A DNA stretch of 64,000 nucleotides from Diorhabda sublineata (lineage: Eukaryota; Arthropoda; Insecta; Coleoptera; Chrysomelidae). Positions 10,379 through 22,930 of this stretch are shown in pieces. The stretch spans positions 26,774,559 to 26,838,558 of the forward strand of contig NC_079476.1 in assembly GCF_026230105.1 (NCBI RefSeq), read 5' to 3'. The notes below the pieces were generated by a model. The model saw only the letters and a program-made list of their open reading frames with translations. It ran no database searches and was not told where the DNA came from. A program made the position numbers and the translations under genes. Position 1 is the first letter of the stretch. Each line of letters opens with the position of its first letter.

Positions 10379-13300
10379 GTAGGTTTTTTTCAAATATGGT
10401 GATATAATTATATATATTATATTAATTCAATTATTTGTGCTTTAATTTAGGGAATATTTTTTCATGTGTAGTTGCTTTCCAACTTTCAGAAAACGTTTAA
10501 GCAGTTTCCATAACTGGTCAAAACACAAAATTTCATTCAGGTTGCTTGTTCTTCATGAACTGCTTTAATCTAGATCTAACACACACTATTTTTCGTATAT
10601 TTTGACGGTTAAGGAAATTCATTTCCGACCATACCAACTCTGAAACTTCTAAGTTTTGATTTTTGTTCTAATTGTTGCTTTTCTGAATTATTTGAGTGTA
10701 GATTTTCTTTATGTTTGAACTACATTATTTTAGAATGCTGCTTACATATTTCTTATCGAACTGACTCCCAGTATTCGCTTTAACAGAAGCTTTTTTGGCA
10801 ATTTTTTTTGCTTCTCAGTCGGATATTTACCTTTCTTTCAATCGAATTTTTGAATCTTGATTTTGTTCAGAAAACTGGGCAGTTGTTTCAGATCGTTCGT
10901 TTTTTTTAGATTTTCCAGACTTGAAAGAAAATGTTTATACTTGGGACATTTTAAACCTGCCATATTATTTGCTAAGCTGTCTAAAAATGTGCGTATTTTT
11001 TGTCCCCACACTTTTAATATAACAAATTTATGGAAATTATACGAAATATTATTTAAAAAGAAATAAAAACTTCAGATTTATGACTCGTTGCATTCAATAT
11101 TTGTATATACTAAAAGTTTTATTAAAATTTAATAGTCAGTAGGTGGTTATATTTATAATTTTTTTAACAAATCTCGTACAACAAGTTTTAATTCATATTT
11201 TTTTCATGAAAAATGATTTTCTAAAAGTGCTTCAAAGCTCTGGAAATGTATGGATATGAATTAAATTCTTATATCAAGTTATATTCGTATTTTTTTTTCT
11301 ATTTTTACTAAAAACACGAATTTACGCAATTCAATACATCAAAATAACTTTCTATGTCTATTTTTGGTTAGGTCCAGGTCACTACTTAATCCTTTTATAG
11401 AGAAAAATAAGAAACTGGTAGTATGAAATGAAAATTAGCGTTCAAGGCAAACACCCATATCTGTTCATCTAGTTTCAATAATTTTCTCTTTACATTAGAA
11501 TTTTAGTTTCATTATACTAACGAAGAAAGCTTTGAACAACAATTCATTATGACATTTCATTCTAAACTACCCCATTAACTGTAAAATCTGTAAAAAAAAT
11601 CGGTTCTGAAAATGATTCGATACCATTCCATTAAAGTGTTTTTAAATCCAAAAGTCATGATAGTTCTAAGGCCTCGATATTTTCTCAAGATTCACGAGCG
11701 TTGGTACTGCTACAGACCAGCTTCACAATTGAATATCTTTAGGAATCACTTCCATAAAAAAAATTGTAAAAGAAGAGATTTAGGACTAATAATGGGAACT
11801 CTTAGTGTCGCTAGATGTCGCAGGTAGCTACCCCAAGTTAATTTAACGTTTAGGAACGTTAGAGCAACAAATTATGAGCAGGATCCCCAAGGTCACTTCT
11901 CAAATAAAACTATCCCAAAATTCTACAATTCGAGTATATTTTTGGAGCTATAGTTCAAGATCTATAATATTACAACTCTTTGTTTTATTGATGTAATTAT
12001 AATAATTTTGAGGGTTAAGTAAAAAAAATTATTACTAATAAAGTCAATAACCTCAACTACATTATCTCTTGCATAATTTAAAAATAAACATTTACCAAGA
12101 TTTACTTATCATTTTAGTCCTCATTTTCAACTTTCTGTTCATTTGCAAGTACATTAAACTGTTTTTGGTTGCAATTTTGATTACCTAATGACACTTTCAC
12201 TTGACCTTAGATTATTACAACAGTTTGATTTAAAAAAAATCAATTATCGAAGAAGCAGTTTGAAATGAAGTCAAATTAATATTATAACTAAATAAAGCAA
12301 AACAGTTTTGAAGATTTGGACATTTTCATAGAATGGAAAGCAACAGACTGTCAAAAGAATTTGACAAGCTGGAGAAATGGAAACGAGAACGTCCAAATAA
12401 ATCTTTGAAAAAAGCTCGAAATACAAAAAAAAAGCAAATATTTGTGTGGGAACAAAAAAAAACAAATACACCCTATACCCACAAAGTATATACAAGGTTT
12501 TAGTAGTGGGATTGTGGCAAAATTAAACACCAAAGTGTACTAACTGTCATATATTTCAAGCTTTCTAATACTTATGTATTCATCATCTATGCGACATTTT
12601 AAATGTTCGTTGTTAAATTGATCGATTTCAAAACTAGAAAATCACATTTTTCAATATTTATTTTCGAAATACAGAAAAAAGTAATGACGTAATAAATTGG
12701 GTTATATCCGGGTGAAAGGATAAAATAAAAAATTGCATATTATTGAGAAAATATTTCACACAACCCCGTATAAACTGTTTCGACATACCGTTGAGTTTTA
12801 AAACTGTTATTAGCATAGTTTCGGTTATGGTAGTAAAGGTGTTAACACACCTTGACCGCTCTTTGTTATTTTTTCACAGTCTGCAGAACATCCATACCAA
12901 CAACCGATTACTTATTCTTTTTTTTTTACCAACGAAATATTCAAATCTTATGTTAGACAACGCATTTAATTTACTAATAGTGATGCAATTCTAAATATTT
13001 AACCAGAAAATATTATATTCTCGAATAATAACAGAAAAAGTATTTATATAAAACAGGATATTGATTAAAACAACCGAATAGCTGTTTAATAATTGAAAAT
13101 AGTCCAAAAAATAGATCCTATGGATGTAGATGACGTTCAAAAAAGTCCATTTTCACGTTTCTTGGACATACGATCAAATTTGAACTGTACGTCCAAACAC
13201 TTGTTGTTAACCTAGACTCGAATTGATTTCAATATTCTCATGGTGCGGATTTTTAAGTTTCGAAAGAAAGAAAAAGTCAAAGGGAGTTTAATCTGGTTAC

Positions 13301-16300
13301 TACGACAGCTGAACGATGTGTTTAACCAAAACATCGTTGTAAAACTTGTTCAAACGTCACGGCGCATTATACCAATCACAAAATTCCTCTGGTATTGACT
13401 GAATTCTTGGGGAACTACAACACTTAAGATCCTTAAATCTGTTGATGATTACTACTGTTGTCGTATTGACATTGATGGTCACAACAGTAAATTTGTTAAC
13501 TGAATCATTCAATGACATAAATACTGTTTTAACGGAAAAACTGATATTACAAGAAAAATTAGAGAACAAGATAGTGGAAATGTTCCCAAGTTGTTTACGG
13601 ATGCTAAGCATGTTGCAGGTATGATTTAGTGTCACTAGCTTGTAGCTTGGTACTATTTCTATAAGTTCCTGGCCCACTGAGCTGTCTACAACGTTCATTC
13701 TTGTTTTTGGTAGCCGTGAAATATTAGCTTCTCACTCCAGGTGCGAATTACGCTTCGTGATTTGTTTTTTATGTGCCGGTGGACATTCATTTCCAACTGT
13801 GTGAGATTGCCCTCTATTCCTGAATTGGAAAAGCACTTGGAAGCCGCGTATTTCACAACCAACCAAGAATAGGTCTTGAGCTGGCTTCACCACGCGGCGG
13901 CAGACCTCTACGACCCATCATAAAGAATATGTAAATGTCGAAAAGCAGAGGGAAGTCTAATCTTTCTAAACGTGTGTTATCCAATGCAATAAACATGTTT
14001 TTCGTTGTAAAAATTAGCTGGAAACCTCATTTTTTGGACAAGCCTCATATTACAAAAAATTGTAGAGTTGTGGAGGCAAAATGGTTTAATCAGATCAACT
14101 AAATATTAATGATCTAATTAATGAAGGTTTTATATAAGAAAATAACTTGGAGGGTCTTTATTGATTCCTCTGAAACTGATTAGAATATTATACATATGAA
14201 TCTTGTAGATTCAAGACTTTTAAAACAGTTGATGAAGACATTGCTTGAAGATGAACCACATATCTCGAAAGCTAAACTGAAAGAAGAGTTTGCGTGTAAT
14301 TTAAAGAAGTTTTGGGGAATCAAACAGATTATAAAAACAATTTAGGGGATGTAATTGAGTACAAGGGTGAGTATTTTCATTACCAGAAGTGATGAAACAA
14401 ACGATAATTGAGTTTTCCGTTCACCAAATAGATATTAGTTTTATTTAGAGGCCAATAATTGAATAAAATTTCAATTTATTGAATGATGGCATTTATTAAT
14501 TGTTTTATTAGAATTATTATTGGAAACACCGACTGTTTAATTCTATATTAAATTACTAGAAACAAATAAAAAAGTGTCTACGAAATAGGAAATTGAAGAA
14601 ATGTATGATTATATAGAGTTGCTAATAGCTTAAAAATAGTTTACATACTATATACTCGTTATTTTTTATAGTTAGCAATATAAAAATTTTTTTTAAGTCA
14701 AGGTAGACAAGTGTAATTATATTCTACTATAATCTGTTTCGTTTTCAACTTTTCCTATACGTTTTAATATATAATATGAACGTTGTTACTTAAGTCGAGT
14801 CTGCAGGAACCTGCTAGTAACTTATTTATAATAATAATCTGAACTTAACTCACAAAATTTTTTTACTTCATTTTCCAGTTTAAAATATCGATTTTAAAAT
14901 ATCTCTAGACATTTATTATACAGGGTAGACAAATAAACAGTGTTATTTTCTATATTATGATCATATTCGTTGTCAAACTTTTTTTTATGTAGGTTATTTA
15001 TTTACTTAAACGTATGTACACATTCTAAGTATTTATTTAAATAAATTTTCTTATTCATTTTTACTTTTCCGATGTATTAAATTATATTAAATCTCGACTC
15101 TCTATTTATATAATATAATAACATTCTAGAATCTTCGATTTCCGAGAATCTCTAGTTTGAGTAAACAAAATAAAGGTCTTTTGAGAAATTATCTATAAAA
15201 ATAATCGTATAATGGTTAGTTTAACTATCATATCGTAACAAGGCCTGCTTCACGGTCTATATCAATCGGCATTATCAGTAAAAAGTTTTGTTTATTACAT
15301 TGAAATAGATAGTAGGAGGTGAATTAGATCAGTAACACATTTCGAGTGATTTTACTGCAATAATGAAAGACGAATGGGTAGGCGGTTGATCGTAATGCAA
15401 GTTTTTTCCTTAACAATTGCAGATGTTTTTTTTGACATTTCGGTGAAAAATATAATTAAATTCCTACTGGTTAGTATAGGTGTAACAATATAGGAAATTT
15501 GATTTTTTTACGTTTTGAGGTCTCAAAACTTTAATTAATTAATGCCTTAATACATGATAAAACCAAATTTTCATACCTTATTATATTGTTTATGGAGCTA
15601 AAAGGAGATATTGATAAACGTTTGGATCAATTTTTCGAAAATTGAATTGAGTTGTATACAGTATTAAATTTCCTACAAATTTTGATGATTTTTTTGTACG
15701 ATCAAAAACGAAATATAAGAGATATAAGACTGAAATTTTGAGAACCTCAAGTCTGTATTACTTACAAAATAACAAGCAAATCAATTAGATCCAAATATGA
15801 GCCAAACAATAATATTTTGGCGAATCGTTTCGATTTAGACGACAAATAAGGAAAATATGTCAAAGGAAATCGTATAATCCGGAAACAAACATTTGTTTCA
15901 AATGAAAATAGAACAAGCTTTGCATTTCCAGCAAAATTTTTTACGATGTACAAACTCCACCTACCGAATTTGAATTTCGTTATACAGATTTCAGAAGCCG
16001 GTTAATCTAGTTAGTTATACGAGTAAAAATAAATTTGAGATAATGTTTAGAAGTGAACAAATAAACGAATTTAAAAATAACGTGAACTATCACATGTAAT
16101 CCGTTTGGGAAAGCACACGCTCTTACCACATAGTATAAAATATAATCTTCGTAAAATTGGTTCCGATATTGAAAAGCCATTTAACCAAAAATACCTCATA
16201 TCATATTAATAATTCATTGGATAATTTGGCATGTATATAAATTGATAATTTATGTCTCATTATTATTTTAAAAGGGGTTGTGTTTTGAATTTTAAATTTC

Positions 16301-18766
16301 ATTAAAATAATATTTCAGCGTAATTCTTGTTTAATTAATTCTCTGATGATGAATATATAGTTAATCGAAACCTTCGAATATATATTAAAAATAATATATT
16401 CCATTATTGATTGCCATTCCATTTAAACCTTGTAGATTCAATATATGTTAAGCGTTATAAAACAATTCGTAAAGACTTTTCTTGAAGATGAATCACGAAA
16501 AAATAATGGGCAAAGTTAAAGGGGTCAGTCCCTTTGAAATCTGAAATTTCGTTTCATAACTTCAAACACGTGTATTCACGAAGATTGTGAGATCCATAAA
16601 AGGCGATAAAACAGTTTGCTAAGAGTGAAATCAATTGTCATCGCCCAAGGCAAGTCGTGGATTTAATTTTATAATAAACCAAAGCAAAATATTACGACAC
16701 TTTGTATTCGATTCTGAGATTCAAGGTGAAATATTGAGACAAGTATGTTTATATTCCATTCTATCAAGGTTTTATTGTGACAGATTTATAATTGACCATA
16801 ATGACGATCACATACTTTTTTTATATTAAAAATATTATATCAATATAACACCAAACTAAAACATTTTTTCCATTAAATACTGGATTTGGATTTGGAATGT
16901 CTATTTTACTTTAACCACCAAGAAGAAAAAATGAATGTTGGACAAGAGATAATAAACAAAAGGCACCAACAAAGGTGATAAAACACTGGAATGAGTCCAT
17001 TGTTAGACCTGCTTCTCCAAAAGAAATTTCTACAGAAATTGTAATTAACTTAAACCCTAAGAAAGCCCTCGATTTGACCTCATCATTGAGGAAATACTGA
17101 ATCAACTTCCACGCAAAGTTTTAATCAAATTACCAACTTTATTTATGATTAATTTTGATTATGATACCTAAGCAAGGTAAATCTGTTGTTACATCCTACC
17201 AGACTGTCTCTTTGTTGCTTTGTTGTCTGTTGTTTCGGAATTCTACGAAAAAACCATCGAATTAAGTTCATAAGATCACAGATATAATCGAAAACTTCTT
17301 GAAGGGAAACCTAGTGTGTTCTGTTGCTTAACTAAACATGGCTAAGGCTTCGGATGAAGTTTGTCATAAGGGTCTAAATTACAAGTTACTTCCACGATAA
17401 TATTCAGAACTATTTTGGCCTTCAGAGAAGACAACGAAGAAGCTAATATGAAAGAGTGGAGAACCCACGTTCAAGAGATAAATATATTAAATATAAAAAT
17501 AGCTTCTAAGAAGGAACTCCAAATTGTCCACACAATTAGCGCGATTTGAACCTGGGACCTTCCGCCTTGCAGTCTAACCTCTACGAAGACCTTATTAATA
17601 ACTTTTTTTTATTCACTACTGTTTAAAGTATGTTTCTTAACGTTTTACACACTCTGAATTACGTATTTTACGCAAGGTAGTGTGAAAAGAAATTTGCTTG
17701 CGCAATATATACAGTGAGGTAGCGCAAAGTATAATCTGAGTATTATAAACACGTCAGATCATCTGCTATTTTTAGTAAACGTTTTTTTATGACTGGAAAT
17801 AATTCACACATCGAATATTTTTTGTTTACCTCATTTAAATAATCGTGATTTTTATCAATAGAATAAAAGATTTGTTAATAAACAAGTTAATTAATAAACT
17901 TAAATAAATCAGACTGAAACGAATTTGCGAAAATGGAAATTTTATAAATATTTATACAACGAAAATAGTAGTTCAATGAAACTAACAATAATTTTATCGA
18001 TAGACGTTTGTTTTTTAATTCGAGTAAACATTGTAATGTATTTATTTGAATTATAGATTAAATTTATATCTAATTTGAACGCTACTATATTCTAAAATGT
18101 TGTATTTTTCCTAGTGTACATCTAGGAGTAAATGAATGATTTTTTTTTTAAATTATTAATCCGTTAACAAAAAAAAACCAACACTACGAATAGTGACACA
18201 ACTTATAATTATTTAATGATATTAATGAATGTCTACCTACCAGTTTATTATAATATAATCAAAATATCACGTACTTTTGGTGTATGCCCAAAATTTATTA
18301 ACATTCTAATATCTCAATACTTGATGATCATAATGAAACAATGCTTAGACTGTGTAGTATATCAGGTTCTTCATGAATTCTGTTCGATTCAAAACTTTTT
18401 AAAAAAATCTTGTTTGTACTTTTTGATTAAATATTTATTTTTTTTATTGACACTTTTAATTATGACGTACTGTAAACATTACGGGATAAATCATTACTTT
18501 GTTTATATATGCACTTTTCAAGAAAAAACTTTATTCAGGATAAAATATACAGGGATGTGCGAAAATAAGTATCAATTAAAAATGATAGTAGGAGGTAGTT
18601 CAGGTAAATGTAAGTCTCTTTTCTATCAAACCCCATACAAATTGAATGGAATTTGAAAATCTAGAGGTATCACTTTCTAACTGGAAGGAAGTAATGTCCT
18701 TGAAGTATATTTTAAATTATTATTACATGCTTATCAGATGTTTTAAGTTTACCATTTTTGTTTTAG
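10379..18766. other. Intron 1 (8.4 kb), repeats only
   Basis: Phase 0 intron, donor gtaggt and acceptor tgttttag. Open frames at 12.3-12.5, 13.4-13.7 and 18.2-18.7 kb are AT-rich with no recognisable domain. A weak Tc1/mariner tail-like piece is near 13820-13930. A diverged pair sharing cttgtagattca and cttgaagatgaa(c/t)ca lies near 14200-14260 and 16430-16495. A tRNA-like relic is listed separately. Confidence 0.7.
17531..17590 (-). repeat. tRNA-Cys-like relic (tRNA-derived SINE or pseudo-tRNA)
   Basis: On the minus strand the order is gtagagg, ttagactGCAaggcggaag, gtccc, then ggttcaaatcgcgc. This matches the D-arm end, anticodon arm with GCA, variable loop and B box of a tRNA-Cys. The acceptor and most of the D arm are not recognisable, so it is not an intact tRNA. 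A tRNA-derived SINE head is likely. Confidence 0.5.
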
Positions 18767-18889
18767 TGCGGAGATTGGATCAGTTTGAAAATTTTGGAAA
18801 TCACACCTGAGTTAACAACATTAGGAAACACTTTGGATGAAGCTCTCGAATTACAAAAAGCACATGATGAAGTTCTTCGACAACTACAG
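18767..18889 (+). CDS. zormin: zormin exon 2
   Basis: 41 codons, phase 0 both ends (acceptor gttttag, donor gtaaga). Encodes CGDWISLKILEITPELTTL and then a helix with heptad-like Leu spacing. The Cys-Gly-x-Trp opening followed by 'LGNTLDEALELQKAHDEVL' is the part most like CCDC141. Confidence 0.85.
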
Positions 18890-20118
18890 GTAAGAAATAT
18901 AATTCAAATACTTCATTTCACATATGATTTTATCAGAAATATATTGAAATTTTCATTTTTTTTTTCTATAATCTTAGTGGATTTGATTATATTTTAATTA
19001 GAAGATTCTATCAGCATAAACTTTATATCGCTGCTATTTAAAAATAACAGTTACATCTCTAATATTCATAACAGTATTTTTAAAATTAGATCTAAATTTA
19101 ATTTGTTGTAAATGCCTCTATTAAATCGCCGGTTTTAGAACTTAGGAAATTGGAACACAGTTACTTTCTCAGTTATAACAAACAACGTACTTTCTGTATA
19201 CATATTCGTGTCGAAAGAAATTTGAAAAAGAAAATCCTGAGCAGTAGATTTTTATTTGTATAACAAACCAAAACAATATTTTAGTTAAGGGGATGATGAA
19301 ACAACACTTCATAGTTTTGTTGATAATTTTTCCTTTATGAATGAAAATTATCCCACGCGCATCCAAAAAAACCGACGCCATCACTTTACCTGTAGATGAA
19401 ACGGCCTGTGGAGGCACCCATCTTGTGCACAACCTTCTCATGTTCAAATTTCCAGTTAATATAGGATGTTCATGCAACTACCGACATCTCTAGGTCAAGC
19501 CAAGTACTCCTAGTATAATAAAAAAGGAGTGTCAACACTATTTTTTCTGTTCATTCTATTTTTTGTTATATTTGAAATAGAATGAGATGAATTCGTAACA
19601 TATTCTAAAAATTCAAGGTCGATAATTATTTTTTTATATAAACAACTTTTATTATCCATTCAGACATCTTCAAATGACAAATTTGAATTTGAAATACAGA
19701 AAAAAAAATAATGCTAAAGGTCAAACACTGTTAACAATGCCATAACATGTTTATTTATATTTGAATACGAATATTTAAAATATACAGAGTGGTCAAAGGA
19801 AATCCATATCGTAAAACTATGAAAAACTATTGTAATATAATACAGTTCATAAAAAAAATGGTTGTGCTGATGTAGGTCGAGAAATTACCAGAGTTGCCAA
19901 ACTGTATTTTTTGTCGTTAACCACAATAATTTTCCAGAATATCTATGGGAATATATATGTTATATTGGACAAACAAATAGTTAGTTCTGAAAACGATTTA
20001 TTGACCATACGTAGCTTTAGTTAATAGAATAAAAAATAACAGAAAATCACTGATATCTAGTGATATACTACAGGTTGATATTTTTTTATGTATCGTTCTA
20101 AATATTTTATTTTCCCAG
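18890..20118. other. Intron 2 with mariner relic
   Basis: Non-coding, AT-rich. Holds the deleted mariner copy at 19.3-19.5 kb and a short GTTGCCA-core piece near 19892. Confidence 0.75.
19315..19505 (-). mobile_element. Mariner-like transposase relic (copy 2, internally deleted)
   Basis: On the minus strand the piece reads MHEHPILTGNLN, later VSSTGKVMASVF then DARGIIFI, a typical mariner core between the first two catalytic Asp residues. The first catalytic (DETW) region present in the 49.1-kb relic is missing here. It shares accgacatctctaggtcaag-like DNA with that copy. Confidence 0.75.
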
Positions 20119-20545
20119 AATAAACAGAGTCCAGTGGAGGAACTCCTCCGACAGGCAGATCAACTCATCGCTACCCAAAAACCACGGGCAGAAGTTTACG
20201 CCGCTATGGCGGAATCCCTCGGCAGAGCTTGGAAAGACATAAATTCCACTCTCGAAATCAGAAAATTCATCCTAGATCTAAACGTTTTGTATCACAAGAG
20301 AGCTGAAGATTTTTTCCATAAATCGGATGCCTTGGACGCCTCGTCTAAAGATAAAACAGTTCCAATAGAAATTGAAACCGTAAAAGTATTCCTAACATCG
20401 ATACACGATCAAAGAAGAACCATTTTGGAATCTCTAATGGCTGCGTTGCAAGCTGGAAATTCTTTATTGGGAAAACTGAAGGAACTTGGAGCCGAAGGAA
20501 CACTTGATTCCAGACCAAATCGAATTCGAAGCTCTGTTAAAAGAG
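20119..20545 (+). CDS. zormin: zormin exon 3 (spectrin-like repeats)
   Basis: Acceptor ttcccag, donor gtaatt; phase 0 in, phase 1 out. 142 codons of helical sequence (VEELLRQADQLIATQ, AMAESLGRAWKDINSTLEIR), with the conserved Trp and heptad pattern of spectrin-type three-helix bundles. The AMAE-LG-AW string is also prominent in CCDC141 as I remember it. Confidence 0.9.
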
Positions 20546-20977
20546 GTAATTTTTTCAGTTAAATATAATTTGTCACTTTTTATGATTTAAATGATTTGTT
20601 GATCTATTTTTATAATATCGTGATGTTTGTCCTATATTTACAAATCATATAACCGTTATCGATCCAGTCATGAACTAATTATGTTAAATTCAAGTTCGTG
20701 TTGACATTTGAACCTTCTAGTAGTCGAAAAAATGTTGATTGCATGCCAAAAGATTGAAGCAGATTGAAAACAATAATATCATTTCAATTTACGTCTGATT
20801 TTAAGGTATATAATAAGTTTTTACCCCTCGATTCATCATTAGAGACAATCTTTCCAAATTTTGAAAAGCCTTCTTGAAAAAAATACAAAAATTATTGTTA
20901 TATTCATTGATCAGATTCTGTACAATAAACATAGATGGCTTGGCACGTGAGTAAAGTTTTCAACTCCTTTTTTTCAG

Positions 20978-21166
20978 CTATATCCCAAGTACAAGGATGG
21001 CTAGATGATTTACATTTGAGAAGACAAGTTCTAGAAGGGACTTTCAACGACAGGAAGACCCAGTTAGAACAATGTTTAGCTTTAGCGATTCTTGCAACTG
21101 ATTTAAGGGAATTGGAGGAAACTGTACAACATCGAAGAGATCTACTAGCTAATAGCAATCAATATG
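20978..21166 (+). CDS. zormin: zormin exon 4 (spectrin-like)
   Basis: Acceptor tttttcag, donor gtaagc; phase 1 both ends. Encodes helices with VQGWLDDLHLRRQVLEGTF and RDLLANSNQY. The conserved Trp and the Leu/Arg heptads fit the first helix of a spectrin repeat. Confidence 0.9.
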
Positions 21167-21222
21167 GTAAGCGTCTTATCTGAATTCCAGATTATTTAGT
21201 CTAATACTAGTATCGTTTCCAG

Positions 21223-21479
21223 GAGATTCTTCATCTAGTGCGGAGCTATTTCTCCACGAACACATGAAATTACTTCCGGAAGCTAAACAGCTTCAAGAAA
21301 GAGCTTTGAAAATCACCAAAGCCACCGAACAATTAGTAGCATCAGGATGTTTCGCTGGCGAAGAAGCTTCGCAACAATCTTACGCCGTACTGTCTTCTAC
21401 ATCTGATTATTTGACTGACCTTCAGACAAGAGAATCATTGTTGGAGAGGGTTAAATCTTTCTTCAGGACAGCACAAACA
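21223..21479 (+). CDS. zormin: zormin exon 5 (spectrin-like)
   Basis: Separated from exon 4 by a 56-base intron. Phase 1 in, phase 0 out (donor gtaagt). Encodes LFLHEHMKLLPEAKQLQERA and a Ser/Gly turn, then a helix ending SLLERVKSFFRTAQT. Confidence 0.88.
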
Positions 21480-21531
21480 GTAAGTCGAAGAAATATATTA
21501 AATATATTTGTTATAAAATAATAAATTTTAG

Positions 21532-21691
21532 GTTTTAACGAAATTGAATCAGTTGGAAATTCAATTAACAGCAACAGAACTTCCGAAAACATCTCCGCAA
21601 TTGGTACAACTTCACGAACAATGTTCGAAAGCGATAGAGGATGCTACTGGAGCTCCCATAACCGAAGGATACGCCATTTTAGACATTGCAG
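21532..21691 (+). CDS. zormin: zormin exon 6 (spectrin-like)
   Basis: 52-base intron before it; acceptor aattttag, donor gtgaaa. Phase 0 in, phase 1 out. Encodes LTKLNQLEIQLTATELP and a second helix QLVQLHEQCSKAIEDATG. Confidence 0.87.
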
Positions 21692-21779
21692 GTGAAAAGA
21701 CTTTTGTATTAGAAACCTATATCAATTAAAACAAAGTTATCCACGTGATTAACTTAATCATTGTTTTTTTTATTTTCAG

Positions 21780-22054
21780 GACGTGGTACTGCCGGTACTG
21801 AAGGTATACAACGTATGGTAGAAGAATTGGAAAACAAGAAAATAATCCTTGAAGGATTATGTACTGCACATAAGGAGGAAAATATTAGAGTGAACGCTGC
21901 TTTAAATAACTTTTTGGAAAAACACAACGAAATCTATACGTGGTTGTTAACCATAGCGGAGGCTTTTCTTAAAGGACACAGAGATATGGGAAGCGATTTA
22001 CCATTAGCTAGCGATTTTTACGAGTTACATAATCAGTTGCTTAACGATTTACAG
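21780..22054 (+). CDS. zormin: zormin exon 7 (spectrin-like)
   Basis: Acceptor ttttcag, donor gtatga; phase 1 in, phase 0 out. Encodes GIQRMVEELENKKIILEGLC and a repeat with the aromatic motif NEIYTWLLTIAEAFLKGHRDM. Confidence 0.9.
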
Positions 22055-22573
22055 GTATGAAAAAATTATTTAACAGTTCTAAATATTGGCAAATCCACTA
22101 ATAGACCTAGAAACTGGTATTGCTATTACATCTCTCAACGATCTGTTAGCACTTAAATAGGTGCGAAATTTGATTAGTGATTATATTTTTAACCAAACAC
22201 GATCATATAAGATTCTAGCTTCGCTTTATAGGCTTCACGAATGATCCGGAGTGCCGACTGTGCAAAAAGGGGTAAGAAACTGCATACCAAGTCTTTTGTG
22301 AATCACAAGGGCGCGGTTTGAGCACTTAAGAAGCCTCACACTTTTATTAATAACGTCAAAAGGTTAAATAAAGCGTTTGAACACCTGTACAAAGGACTTC
22401 GGTAATGACAACGAGTTTATTAGACAGTTATATTTATTGAAAGTTATCTATAATGGGGATATTTGTTTTCTTTTTTCTATTCCTCTCACTGGTGGCTTAA
22501 AGACATTTCCTAATTCCAAATTCTATTTTTTATTTATGGGTTTTCAATTTGCTGTAATTTTGTTTTGTTTCAG
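22055..22573. other. Intron 7, nothing recognised
   Basis: AT-rich, non-coding. No repeat or element could be named. Confidence 0.6.
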
Positions 22574-22930
22574 ATCAAAGGTAACGAAATCAACACGCTT
22601 CTACTAACACTACCCCCTATTTTAGAATACTTGGAAGATAATCAGAGAAAAGACGTGGACTTTAAAGTCGAACAACTCCACGAAAGGTGGATGAAGCTGA
22701 AGAATATCTTGGAAATAAGAATGGAATTGGCGAATATATACGTCAAATTCCATAAAGAAGCGGATATAGTTAATAAAGAAATGGACAAATTGGATAATCT
22801 CCTTGTTCAAAATAAAGATAATGTAGACGACGAAACGATGCGAAAGTTGGAGGAGAAGTTCGAGAGTATAGTACCTTTTTACGAGTGCGCAAAAAATACT
22901 GGACTCACTTTTATAAATCAAGCAAAATCG
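22574..22930 (+). CDS. zormin: zormin exon 8 (spectrin-like)
   Basis: 119 codons, phase 0 both ends (acceptor gtttcag, donor gtgagt). Encodes VEQLHERWMKLKNILEIRME, a textbook spectrin helix with Trp, then VKFHKEADIVNKEMDKLDNL and the start of another repeat. Confidence 0.92.

Noticed and set aside
13357..13698. 113-codon minus-strand frame in intron 1
   Set aside because: No recognisable domain; possibly an old element but too weak to call.
18216..18656. 146-codon frame on the + strand in intron 1
   Set aside because: AT-rich with Ile/Tyr/Phe/Leu bias, no domain and no splice pattern; expected by chance in such DNA.
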